10,834 bases of DNA from an uncultured Collinsella sp. (GTDB lineage: Bacteria; Actinomycetota; Coriobacteriia; Coriobacteriales; Coriobacteriaceae): NCBI GenBank assembly GCA_902470925.1, contig CABRIF010000083.1, positions 1 through 10,834 of the forward strand, read 5' to 3'. Both the position numbers and the translations under genes were made by a program. Under the pieces are notes generated by a model. It was not told where the DNA came from and searched no databases. It saw only the letters and a list, made by a program, of their open reading frames with translations. This document shows, in pieces, positions 1 through 5,369 of the stretch; within the stretch, counting starts at the first letter, position 1; every line of letters begins with the position of its first letter.

Positions 1-96
1 AGGCGGCGGGCCCCGCGCTGTCGGTGCGGCGTGAGATCGGCGGTGGGCTCCATGCGTACGGCCACTGCTGACGTGCGCGTAGCACCCCGGCCAGTA

Positions 97-131
97 TCGA
101 CCGTTTGCCGCCCAAAACCGACCGTTCGCGG
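97..131 (-). repeat. Paired direct repeat GACCGTT, 21-bp spacing (copy A)
   Basis: CGACCGTTT (98-106) and CGACCGTTC (119-127) are repeated at exactly 21 bp, two helical turns. Read on the minus strand the block begins GAACGGTCG and ends AAACGGTCG. The same arrangement occurs on the plus strand at 1532-1560 upstream of the PTS IIA gene, with 22 of 30 aligned positions identical. Two-turn spacing suggests a site for a protein that binds one DNA face, or a dispersed intergenic repeat. The binding factor is unknown. Confidence 0.5.
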
Positions 132-200
132 AATCGGGGCTCGGGTTTTGGATTGACCGGCATAAAAACTGGTCTTGGTGGAACAATACCAATGAGCAAA

Positions 201-252
201 GGGTCCTCCCCATTGAGATATAGCTCAGTGCAACCCCTAGAGGGCGGGGAGG
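201..252 (+). ncRNA. Foldable RNA-like element before a terminator (unassigned)
   Basis: CCTCCCC (205-211) is perfectly complementary to GGGGAGG (246-252). The enclosed bases form a six-pair hairpin (ATTGAG 212-217 with CTCAGT 224-229, one G-U pair, loop ATATAG) and a short CCC/GGG hairpin (235-237 with 242-244). That gives a three-way-junction shape immediately before the terminator at 256-290. The order (folded element, then terminator) fits a small RNA, a leader/attenuator or a structured 3' end. I could not match it to a known riboswitch, tRNA, tmRNA, SRP or RNase P. The evidence is pairing only. Confidence 0.3.
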
Positions 253-255
253 TCG

Positions 256-290
256 GAAGGCCGATGGAGTTTCTTCGTCGGCCTTCTTTT
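256..290 (+). terminator. Rho-independent terminator upstream of rplM
   Basis: GAAGGCCGA (256-264) pairs perfectly with TCGGCCTTC (278-286) across a 13-base loop and is followed by TTTT (287-290). It ends whatever transcript enters from the left and separates it from the rplM-rpsI promoter about 185 bases downstream. Confidence 0.8.
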
Positions 291-474
291 GTGCGGCAGC
301 GAGCGAACCTGGGCGCGCATGACCGCATGCCCACGCGCCCCAATGACTGCTTGCAATCGGCGGCATGGCGGCTATCCCGCTCCAATGGGCACCAGGCTCA
401 CGCGGCGTAAGCGGCTGGCGCGCTGCCACATGTTCCTTGGCCTGTGCAGAAACTCTGCGGCAGCAAAAAACGCG
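291..474. other. Non-coding spacer upstream of the rplM promoter
   Basis: No gene is visible. The only structure seen is an interrupted inverted repeat, GGGCGCG (311-317) with CGCGCCC (334-340) and inner CAT/ATG pairs (318-320/327-329), without a T tract. Its role is unknown. Confidence 0.4.
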
Positions 475-502
475 TTGACGGACGCACGATGCGCGGTATA
501 CT
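475..502 (+). promoter_or_regulatory. Sigma70-type promoter of rplM-rpsI
   Basis: A -35 box TTGACG (475-480) and a -10 box TATACT (497-502) are separated by 16 bp and preceded by an A-rich run (464-470) that could act as an UP element. Transcription would start near 509, leaving a leader of about 58 bases before the rplM start. The near-consensus boxes fit a highly expressed ribosomal protein operon. Confidence 0.8.
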
Positions 503-566
503 CGACAAGTTACTTTGCAGAGCCCCGTGAATCTCTGTTAAGACACGTACTGTACATGGAGGAAAA

Positions 567-1010
567 GTGATTCAGAAGTCGACTCACTACGCCAAGCAGG
601 GTGAGGTTGCCCGCAACTGGGTGCTCATCGATGCTGAGGGCGCAATTCTGGGCCGTCTGGCCACCCAGGTCGCCATGATCCTGCGCGGCAAGAACAAGCC
701 CCAGTTTACGCCCAATTCCGACTGCGGTGACTTCGTGATCGTCATCAACGCCGATAAGGTCCAGCTTACCGGCAACAAGGCCGATCAGAAGGTGTACTAC
801 CGTCACACCGGATACAATGGCGGCCTCAAGGCGGAGTCCTTCCGCATGGCGATGGAGAAGCACCCCGAGAAGGTCATCGAGCGTGCCGTCAAGGGCATGA
901 TCCCCAAGACCACCCTCGGTCGCAAGCAGCTGACCAAGCTCAAGGTCTACGCTGGTGCCGAGCATCCGCATGCTGCGCAGAACCCCGTTAAGATCGAGCT
1001 GGAGGGCTAA
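567..1010 (+). CDS. rplM: 50S ribosomal protein L13
   Basis: L13 is an early-assembling protein of the large ribosomal subunit that binds 23S rRNA. The 147-residue product matches the family's usual length (about 142-150). It shows the N-terminal block DAEGAILGRLATQVA (about residues 23-37), the central YYRHTGYNGGLK block, and the signature region VKGMIPKTTLGRKQLTKLKVY with the conserved GMIPK core. The start is GTG at 567, set by GGAGG at 558-562. An ATG at 556 is ruled out because it reads only four codons to a TGA overlapping the GTG. rpsI follows after 2 bases, the conserved L13-S9 operon order. Expression is probably from the promoter at 475-502. Confidence 0.97.
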   Translation: MIQKSTHYAKQGEVARNWVLIDAEGAILGRLATQVAMILRGKNKPQFTPNSDCGDFVIVINADKVQLTGNKADQKVYYRHTGYNGGLKAESFRMAMEKHPEKVIERAVKGMIPKTTLGRKQLTKLKVYAGAEHPHAAQNPVKIELEG

Positions 1011-1012
1011 AG

Positions 1013-1408
1013 ATGGCTGAGAATACCGTCGTTTACTACGGCACCGGTCGTCGCAAGAACGCCGTTGCTCGTGTCCGTATCGTTCCCGGCACCGGCAAGG
1101 TGACCATCAACAAGCGCAACGCCGATGAGTACTTCGGCCGTCACCAGCTTGTTGAGGACGCCCTCGCCCCCTTCAAGGTGACCGACACCGTCGGCACCTT
1201 CGACGTCATCGCCCTGTGCGATGGCGGCGGCATCACCGGCCAGTCCGGTGCGCTGCGTCTGGGTATTGCCCGCGCCCTGCTGCAGGCTGGCGATTACCGC
1301 GCCGACCTCAAGCGCGCCGGCTTCCTCACGCGCGACGCTCGCGTGGTCGAGCGCAAGAAGTACGGCCTGAAGAAGGCCCGTCGTGCTCCCCAGTTCTCCA
1401 AGCGCTAA
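1013..1408 (+). CDS. rpsI: 30S ribosomal protein S9
   Basis: S9 is a small-subunit head protein whose basic C-terminal tail reaches the P-site tRNA. The 131-residue product has the usual length. It shows YYGTGRRKNAVARVRI near the N-terminus, the S9 signature GGGITGQSGALRLGIARALL in the second half, and the C-terminal tail KKARRAPQFSKR ending in the conserved Ser-Lys-Arg that contacts tRNA. The ATG lies 2 bases after the rplM stop and its Shine-Dalgarno site GGAGGG (1001-1006) lies inside the end of rplM, so the two are translationally linked. A strong terminator follows within about 30 bases. Confidence 0.97.
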   Translation: MAENTVVYYGTGRRKNAVARVRIVPGTGKVTINKRNADEYFGRHQLVEDALAPFKVTDTVGTFDVIALCDGGGITGQSGALRLGIARALLQAGDYRADLKRAGFLTRDARVVERKKYGLKKARRAPQFSKR

Positions 1409-1438
1409 GCTTATCCGATCTGGTTTCACGCTGTTTTG

Positions 1439-1470
1439 GGATCCGCTCCGCAGGGGGCGGGTCCTTTTTT
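1439..1470 (+). terminator. Rho-independent terminator of rplM-rpsI
   Basis: GGATCCGCTCC (1439-1449) pairs over 11 positions, two of them G-U, with GGGGCGGGTCC (1454-1464) across the loop GCAG. Six T residues follow (1465-1470). It lies 30 bases after the rpsI stop. Confidence 0.9.
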
Positions 1471-1520
1471 CGTTGTGCGCCGGTGACATAGATGTCGGAT
1501 GTGCGTGCGTCCTCATGCTG

Positions 1521-1526
1521 TATGAT
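1521..1526 (+). promoter_or_regulatory. Possible -10 box for the PTS IIA gene
   Basis: TATGAT at 1521-1526 is the best -10 candidate between the rpsI terminator and the PTS IIA gene. No good -35 is found 16-18 bp upstream, so an activator or a weak promoter is implied. The first GAACGGTC repeat begins 6 bp downstream, over the expected start site. A second weak candidate is TAGGAT at 1582-1587. Confidence 0.35.
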
Positions 1527-1531
1527 GCCGT

Positions 1532-1560
1532 GAACGGTCGATTTCGCCAGGCGAACGGTG
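1532..1560 (+). repeat. Paired direct repeat GAACGGT, 21-bp spacing (copy B)
   Basis: GAACGGTCG (1532-1540) and GAACGGTG (1553-1560) are spaced 21 bp apart. The block matches the minus strand of 98-127 at 22 of 30 positions, including an identical GAACGGTCG, a TTT and a GGC in the spacer, and AACGGT in the second repeat. It lies just downstream of the candidate -10 box and 57 bases before the PTS IIA start, where a repressor could block initiation. No regulator is identified. Confidence 0.5.
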
Positions 1561-1616
1561 TCCAGATGGGCCGATTTGCGGTAGGATTATGGCAATCGGT
1601 TCAGCGAAGGAGTTAG

Positions 1617-2114
1617 ATGTTCGGGAGTATATTGAGGTCGTTGGGCGTGCATGCGCACAACACGGTGCTCCTGGCACCGCTGGCTGGCACCGTCATCCCT
1701 CTGTCCGAGGTGAAAGATCAGCTGTTTGCACGTGGCCTGCTGGGTCAGGGGGTTGCTATTATACCGAGCGGTTCTCGGGTCGTGGCTCCGGCGCGCGCGA
1801 AGGTCGAGGCCATCTTTCCTACCGGCCATGCCGTTGCGCTCCACACCGACGACGGGGTGGACGTTCTCATTCACATCGGCTTGAACACCGAGGAGCTCAA
1901 GGGTTCGCGGTTCATCACCCACGTCTCCGAGGGCGATACCGTCAAGCAGGGCGACCTGCTCATCGAGTTCGACGCGGCCGGCATTCGATCCGATGGCTAC
2001 GATGCCACCGTGCCTATCATCATCTGCAACTCGATCGAGTTTTCCTCCATCAAGGGCAACGAAGGCCAGTCGGTCGACGAGCTCGACGAGCTTGTGGCGC
2101 TCAAGGCCCGGTAG
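1617..2114 (+). CDS. crr: PTS glucose-type IIA phosphocarrier protein
   Basis: This is a stand-alone EIIA-Glc domain (165 residues, matching the about 160-170 of Crr-type proteins). It takes phosphate from HPr and passes it to a IIB/IIC permease for glucose or an amino sugar, and it is cytoplasmic. The family landmarks run in order: LLAPLAGTVIPLSEV (residues 18-32), GQGVAIIPSGSRVVAP (43-58), the first conserved His in GHAVALHTDDG (H71), and the phosphorylated His in VLIHIGLNTEEL (H86). The C-terminal half has SEGDTVKQGDLLIEFD. The ATG at 1617 has AAGGAG at 1607-1612. No IIBC partner is in the window, so it probably serves permeases encoded elsewhere. Whether it also signals regulation as in enteric bacteria is unknown. 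Confidence 0.93.
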   Translation: MFGSILRSLGVHAHNTVLLAPLAGTVIPLSEVKDQLFARGLLGQGVAIIPSGSRVVAPARAKVEAIFPTGHAVALHTDDGVDVLIHIGLNTEELKGSRFITHVSEGDTVKQGDLLIEFDAAGIRSDGYDATVPIIICNSIEFSSIKGNEGQSVDELDELVALKAR

Positions 2115-2433
2115 GGCGGCGCCTGCTTCCGCATGTTCGCCGAATAGCCGCGGACGGCCTGTTTTCTGAGCCTTCCGGTATTTCGCAGTCGCAGGATAGA
2201 CGAATGTCCGGTTTGAGCCCGCTCGCCCACGTGGCGGCCTGTTCCGCGCCCCGAACCCAATGCGGCCGATTTGCGCACCCCCTTGTTCGTGCACCCGTGT
2301 TCATGGCATGATAGAGATGTTCGAGCCGATGGGGCTCGGATGCGTGGCGGACGGGCAGGGGCCTCGACACCGCGGGACAATTTCATACGCAGCGCGGCTC
2401 TTCGCCCTGGAAAGCGCGCGTCTCTTGTTGGTA
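2115..2433. other. Non-coding gap between PTS IIA gene and nagB
   Basis: No credible gene is visible on either strand. The PTS IIA transcript has only a weak terminator candidate, a GCCG/CGGC hairpin followed by CTGTTTT around 2143-2164. A small hairpin, CGAGCC (2322-2327) with GGCTCG (2333-2338), lies just after the nagB promoter candidate, so it would be at the 5' end of the nagB leader. Confidence 0.4.
2283..2312 (+). promoter_or_regulatory. Candidate promoter of nagB
   Basis: TTGTTC (2283-2288) and CATGAT (2307-2312) are 18 bp apart, and TG at 2304-2305 makes an extended -10 (TGGCATGAT). Transcription from here would give a leader of about 175 bases before nagB, unusually long and containing three hairpins. 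A promoter closer to nagB cannot be excluded. Confidence 0.4.
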
Positions 2434-2474
2434 GCGGTCCTGCGCGTGGACCGCGAAACCGAGGCGTCGGTTTT
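2434..2474 (+). promoter_or_regulatory. Two tandem hairpins directly upstream of nagB
   Basis: The first hairpin is GCGGTCC (2434-2440) with GGACCGC (2448-2454), a 7-bp perfect stem with a 7-base loop. One base later the second is AAACCGA (2456-2462) with TCGGTTT (2467-2473), loop GGCG, followed by T and CG. It ends 9 bases before the nagB Shine-Dalgarno site. The pair could be an RNA attenuator (the second is terminator-like) or, as DNA, repressor palindromes controlling amino-sugar genes. The sequence alone does not decide. Confidence 0.45.
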
Positions 2475-2495
2475 CGAATATGAGAGGAGCGCGCT

Positions 2496-3224
2496 ATGAA
2501 GATCATTCAGGCACACGATTACGAGGATATGAGCCGCAAGGCGGCGAATATCATCGCCGCCCAGGTGACGCTCAAGCCCGTCTGTGTGCTGGGCCTGGCA
2601 ACCGGTTCGACCCCCATCGGGACCTATCAGAACCTCATTCGCCTCTATGAGCAGGGCGACCTCGACTTCTCGCAGGTGAGCACCTACAACCTGGACGAGT
2701 ACCGCGGCCTGTCCCACGACGATGCCCAGAGCTATCACTACTTTATGCGCGAGCAGCTGTTCAGCCACGTGAACATCAACCTGGACAACACGCACGTGCC
2801 GGACGGCTCCAACCCGGATGCCGAGGATGCCTGCAACTCCTACGACCGCATGGTGGCCGAGGCTGGCTATCCCGACCTGCAGCTGCTCGGCATTGGCAAC
2901 AACGGTCACATCGGCTTCAACGAGCCGGCGGACGCCTTCTCCAAGGGGACGTTCTGCGTGGATCTCACCGAGAGCACCATCGAGGCCAACAGCCGCCTGT
3001 TCGACCGCATTGAGGACGTGCCGCGTCAGGCGTACACCATGGGCGTGCAGACCATCATGAGCGCGCGCATGGTGCTGATGGTGGCTAACGGCGAGAAGAA
3101 GGCGCAGGCCGTGCGCGATATGTGCCAGGGTCCGATCTCGCCGGCATGCCCCGCGTCGGTGCTGCAGCTGCATCCCAACTGCATCGTGGTGGCCGACGCC
3201 GCCGCGCTTTCGCTGTGCGAGTAG
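2496..3224 (+). CDS. nagB: Glucosamine-6-phosphate deaminase
   Basis: NagB converts glucosamine-6-phosphate to fructose-6-phosphate and ammonia, the step that feeds amino sugars into glycolysis. The 242-residue product has the length of the Gram-positive-type enzyme (about 240, shorter than the E. coli 266). Motifs run in order: LGLATGSTPIGTY (residues 32-44, phosphate binding), NLDEYRGL (65-72, with D67 as the expected general base), and LGIGNNGHIGFNEP (131-144, with H138 and E143 of the catalytic relay and Asn136 where E. coli has Asp, as in Bacillus NagB). The ATG has GAGGAG at 2484-2489. The leader carries two hairpins. No nagA (deacetylase) is adjacent. A nagK-like kinase lies 5.5 kb away. 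Confidence 0.96.
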   Translation: MKIIQAHDYEDMSRKAANIIAAQVTLKPVCVLGLATGSTPIGTYQNLIRLYEQGDLDFSQVSTYNLDEYRGLSHDDAQSYHYFMREQLFSHVNINLDNTHVPDGSNPDAEDACNSYDRMVAEAGYPDLQLLGIGNNGHIGFNEPADAFSKGTFCVDLTESTIEANSRLFDRIEDVPRQAYTMGVQTIMSARMVLMVANGEKKAQAVRDMCQGPISPACPASVLQLHPNCIVVADAAALSLCE

Positions 3225-3299
3225 GCTCGTTCGCCATCGGTGCTGCTCTATAACGCTGCTGGGCTTGGCCGCATGTGGGAGTGAGCGGCTGAACCTATG

Positions 3300-3337
3300 A
3301 AAACGGCGCGTTCCGATCATGTTCGGAGCGCGCCGTT
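3300..3337. terminator. Bidirectional terminator between nagB and asnS
   Basis: AACGGCGCGTTCCGA (3302-3316) pairs over 15 positions, one G-U, with TCGGAGCGCGCCGTT (3323-3337), leaving a six-base loop. The minus-strand side ends in TTTT (AAAA at 3300-3303), the better signal, serving asnS about 210 bases past its stop. On the plus strand the tail is TTGTT, adequate for nagB, whose stop is 77 bases upstream. Confidence 0.75.
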
Positions 3338-3350
3338 GTTCGTGCGGGGT

Positions 3351-3378
3351 CGTGTGTGTGCGCGCGTGTATGTGCGCG
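3351..3378. repeat. Alternating CG/TG/TA tract (Z-DNA-prone)
   Basis: Fourteen consecutive pyrimidine-purine dinucleotides (CG, TG x4, CG x3, TG, TA, TG x2, CG x2) run without interruption. Such tracts can adopt left-handed DNA under negative supercoiling and are prone to slippage. It lies just beyond the bidirectional terminator between converging genes. Confidence 0.7.
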
Positions 3379-3490
3379 GGGCGGAGCTGCGCGGCCACGG
3401 GCATGCTATCGGAGGCGGGTGGTGGAGCCAACCGCTTGCCCCGTGTCGATGACCGGCGCCGTGGCCAACATCCCGTCGGTGCCGTGGCTG

Positions 3491-3529
3491 GCACCCGCCT
3501 GCGCGATGGGGCATCCTGCAGGCGGGTGC
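3491..3529. repeat. 12-bp perfect inverted repeat downstream of asnS
   Basis: GCACCCGCCTGC (3491-3502) is perfectly complementary to GCAGGCGGGTGC (3518-3529), and the 15-base interior can form a further GATG/CATC stem (3505-3508/3512-3515). It starts 16 bases after the asnS stop as read on the minus strand. Neither strand has a T tract, so it is not a standard terminator. It may stabilise the 3' end, block exonucleases or be a DNA site. Confidence 0.55.
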
Positions 3530-3544
3530 GCGATGCTCGAGGGT

Positions 3545-4948
3545 TTAGAACTCGCAGCTGCCCACGCAGCGCGGATGCGGCAGGACGTCGCGGATGTTAC
3601 CCACGCCCGTGAGGTACATCACCAGGCGCTCAAAGCCCAGGCCGAAGCCGGCGTGCTTGCAGGTGCCGTAGCGGCGCAGGTCCAGGTAGTAGCGGTACTG
3701 CTCGGCGTCCATGCCCAGCTCGGCGATACGGCGCTCGAGCACGTCCAGGCGCTCCTCGCGCTGGGAGCCGCCGATGATCTCGCCGATGCCGGGAACCAGG
3801 CAGTCGGCAGCGGCAACGGTCTTGCCGTCGTCGTTCAGGCGCATGTAGAAGGCCTTGATCTCGGCCGGGTAGTCGGTCACGAAGGTGGGGCAGCGGAAAT
3901 GCTCCTCGGTGAGGAAGCGCTCGTGCTCGGTCTGCAGGTCGATGCCCCAGCTTACCGGGTAGTCGAACGTGTGGCCCGCGGCAGCGGCCCGCTCGAGGAT
4001 CTCCACGGCTTCGGTGTAGGTCACGCGCGCGAAGTCGGAGATGGCCACGTGGGTGAGCCGCTCGATGAGGCCCTTGTCCACGAATTTGTTGAGCATGGCC
4101 AGCTCGTCGGGGCAGCGGTCCATGACGTCGCGGATGACGTACTTGAGCATGTCCTCGGCCAGGTCCATATCGTCGGCGAGGTCGGCGAAGGCGACCTCGG
4201 GCTCGATCATCCAGAACTCGGCGGCATGGCGCGTGGTGTTGGAGTTCTCGGCGCGGAACGTGGGGCCGAAGGTGTAGACGTCACCGAAGGCCATGGCGAA
4301 GTTCTCGGCGTTGAGCTGGCCGGACACCGTGAGCGAGGCGGGGGTGCCAAAGAAGTCCTGGCTGAAGTCCACGTTGCCCTGCTCATCGCGCGGCGGATTT
4401 GCGGGATCCATGGTGGTGACGCGGAACATCTCGCCGGCGCCCTCGCAGTCGCTGGCGGTGATGATGGGGGTGTTCACATACACGAAGCCGCGGTCCTGGA
4501 AGAAGCGGTGGATGGCGGCGGCGGCCACGGAGCGCACGCGGAACACGGCGCGGAAGAGGTTCGTGCGCGGACGCAGGTGCTGCTGGGTGCGCAGGAACTC
4601 CACGGTGGCGCGTTTCTTCTGCAGCGGGTAGTCGGGCGCCGAGGCGCCCGCTACGACGATCTCGGTGGCTGCCAGCTCGAAGGGCTGCGGCGCGTCCGGG
4701 GTGAGCTTGAGCTCGCCGGTGCACACGAGGGCGGCGGAGACGTTTTGATGGGCGATCTCGTCGTAGTTGGCGAGTGCCTCGCGGTTCATCACGACCTGCA
4801 GGTCCTTGAAGCAGCTGCCGTCGTTGAGGGTGACGAAGCCGAAGTTCTTCATGTCGCGGACGGACTTGACCCATCCGGCGACCGTCACGGCGCTGCCGCC
4901 GAGCGCCTCGGCATCGGCGTAGAGCTGGGCGATTTTCGTGCGATCCAT
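3545..4948 (-). CDS. asnS: Asparaginyl-tRNA synthetase
   Basis: AsnS charges tRNA(Asn) with asparagine using ATP and is a class IIb synthetase. The 467-residue product has normal length. An N-terminal OB-fold anticodon-binding domain occupies about residues 20-100 (VAGWVKSVRDMKNFGFVTLNDGS). The catalytic core follows, with the VEFLRTQQHLRPRTN block (116-130), motif 2 at FRAENSNTTRHAAEFWMIEPE (231-251) and motif 3 at GFGLGFERLVMYLTG (434-448). The family normally ends with a Pro-Phe-Pro-Arg type sequence. Here it is LPHPRCVGSCEF, a mild variant that keeps the Arg. The ATG (4948-4946) has AAAGG at 4955-4959, six bases upstream. An extended -10 box lies at 5010-5018. AsnRS rather than AspRS is chosen from overall similarity and motif 2 context. 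Confidence 0.96.
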   Translation of the reverse strand: MDRTKIAQLYADAEALGGSAVTVAGWVKSVRDMKNFGFVTLNDGSCFKDLQVVMNREALANYDEIAHQNVSAALVCTGELKLTPDAPQPFELAATEIVVAGASAPDYPLQKKRATVEFLRTQQHLRPRTNLFRAVFRVRSVAAAAIHRFFQDRGFVYVNTPIITASDCEGAGEMFRVTTMDPANPPRDEQGNVDFSQDFFGTPASLTVSGQLNAENFAMAFGDVYTFGPTFRAENSNTTRHAAEFWMIEPEVAFADLADDMDLAEDMLKYVIRDVMDRCPDELAMLNKFVDKGLIERLTHVAISDFARVTYTEAVEILERAAAAGHTFDYPVSWGIDLQTEHERFLTEEHFRCPTFVTDYPAEIKAFYMRLNDDGKTVAAADCLVPGIGEIIGGSQREERLDVLERRIAELGMDAEQYRYYLDLRRYGTCKHAGFGLGFERLVMYLTGVGNIRDVLPHPRCVGSCEF

Positions 4949-5009
4949 AAAATTCCTTTCGTATGCGTCCGCGCGCAGGTCCTATGCGCGACGGTTCTCG
5001 CAAGGTCCC

Positions 5010-5018
5010 ATTCTAGCA
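5010..5018 (-). promoter_or_regulatory. Extended -10 promoter of asnS
   Basis: On the minus strand TGCTAGAAT (5018 to 5010) contains TAGAAT preceded by TG one base away, an extended -10 element that can work without a strong -35 (none is seen). Transcription would start near 5003, giving a leader of about 55 bases to the asnS start. Confidence 0.45.
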
Positions 5019-5309
5019 GGTGCGCCGAGGTGAGCAGGTCTCGGCGCCGGCGTACGAGTCGCGGGGCCTGGATGCCGCGGGCCTCGCGCGCGGTACCCGG
5101 CCTGCGGGCATCGCGGATGCAAGCCGTTGTCGCCTGACGCCGCGGGCCTGGCTGCTGCAGGTCCGGGCGCTGCGGGCTTGGGCGTGGGCGCTGCGAATCG
5201 GGCGCCGCGGGCTCGAGCGGTGGCGGTGCGGCGGTGCGGGTTCATCCGCTGCCGCGCCTGAGGGCCGCCGCCTGCGATGGCGCATCTGTGCCGAATGACC
5301 CCGCGCCGT

Positions 5310-5337
5310 TTGCCCGCCCGATCGGGTCTGGCACAAT
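5310..5337 (+). promoter_or_regulatory. Candidate phosphatase promoter with palindromic spacer
   Basis: TTGCCC (5310-5315) and CACAAT (5332-5337) are 16 bp apart, and TG at 5329-5330 gives an extended -10. The spacer contains the perfect 10-bp palindrome CCCGATCGGG (5317-5326), placed where a repressor would compete with RNA polymerase. Transcription would start near 5344, 26 bases before the ATG. Confidence 0.4.
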
Positions 5338-5369
5338 GGGAGAGGTACATCGATACGCGAAGGAGATAC

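Larger units (their letters stand above)
1..255. other. Non-coding stretch at the window start
   Basis: I find no convincing gene here. The short open frames are arginine/proline-rich and look like GC-driven shadows. Two plus-strand frames stop early (TGA at 32-34 and 67-69), so the extreme left edge could hold the last codons of an upstream gene, but the residues are too few to identify it. The stretch contains the paired direct repeat at 97-131, a small hairpin (GACCGG/CTGGTC, 155-173 region) and the foldable segment at 201-252 that precedes the terminator at 256-290. Confidence 0.5.
3225..3544. other. Non-coding region between convergent nagB and asnS
   Basis: No gene is seen. The region holds the shared terminator (3300-3337), an uninterrupted alternating pyrimidine-purine tract (3351-3378) and a 12-bp-arm inverted repeat (3491-3529). 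The open frame crossing it on the plus strand is the antisense shadow of asnS extended upstream. Confidence 0.5.
4949..5369. other. GC-rich divergent intergenic region, asnS and phosphatase
   Basis: No credible gene is seen; open frames here are Ala/Arg/Pro-rich shadows. The asnS promoter lies at the left end and the phosphatase promoter at the right. Between them an 11-base motif of the form GCYGCGGGCYT recurs at 5074, 5101, 5139, 5169 and 5204, with the first, third and fifth copies exactly 65 bp apart. The copies fall in different reading frames, arguing against a decayed coding repeat. Confidence 0.45.

Noticed and set aside
211..245. tRNA-like ATATAGCTCAGT near 218
   Set aside because: The D-arm-like string is not followed by a matching D stem, anticodon arm or T arm, and no acceptor stem closes it.
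105..570. Two open frames (105-410 and 289-570) before rplM
   Set aside because: They cross a terminator and the rplM promoter, show no family features and have no ribosome-binding sites that stand out.
1589..2311. 240-codon plus-strand frame overlapping the PTS IIA gene
   Set aside because: It is a frame-shifted shadow of the PTS IIA gene, Arg/His/Gly-rich without family motifs.
2443..2475. T-box-like GTGGACCGCG upstream of nagB followed by a terminator-like hairpin
   Set aside because: It lacks one base of the T-box core, has no specifier stem upstream, and nagB is not a usual T-box target; the bases are explained by simple hairpins.
3356..5137. 593-codon plus-strand open frame opposite asnS
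   Set aside because: It is rich in Val/Ala/Gly/His and antisense to a clear AsnRS with all class II motifs. High GC keeps the opposite frame open; it has no domain of its own.
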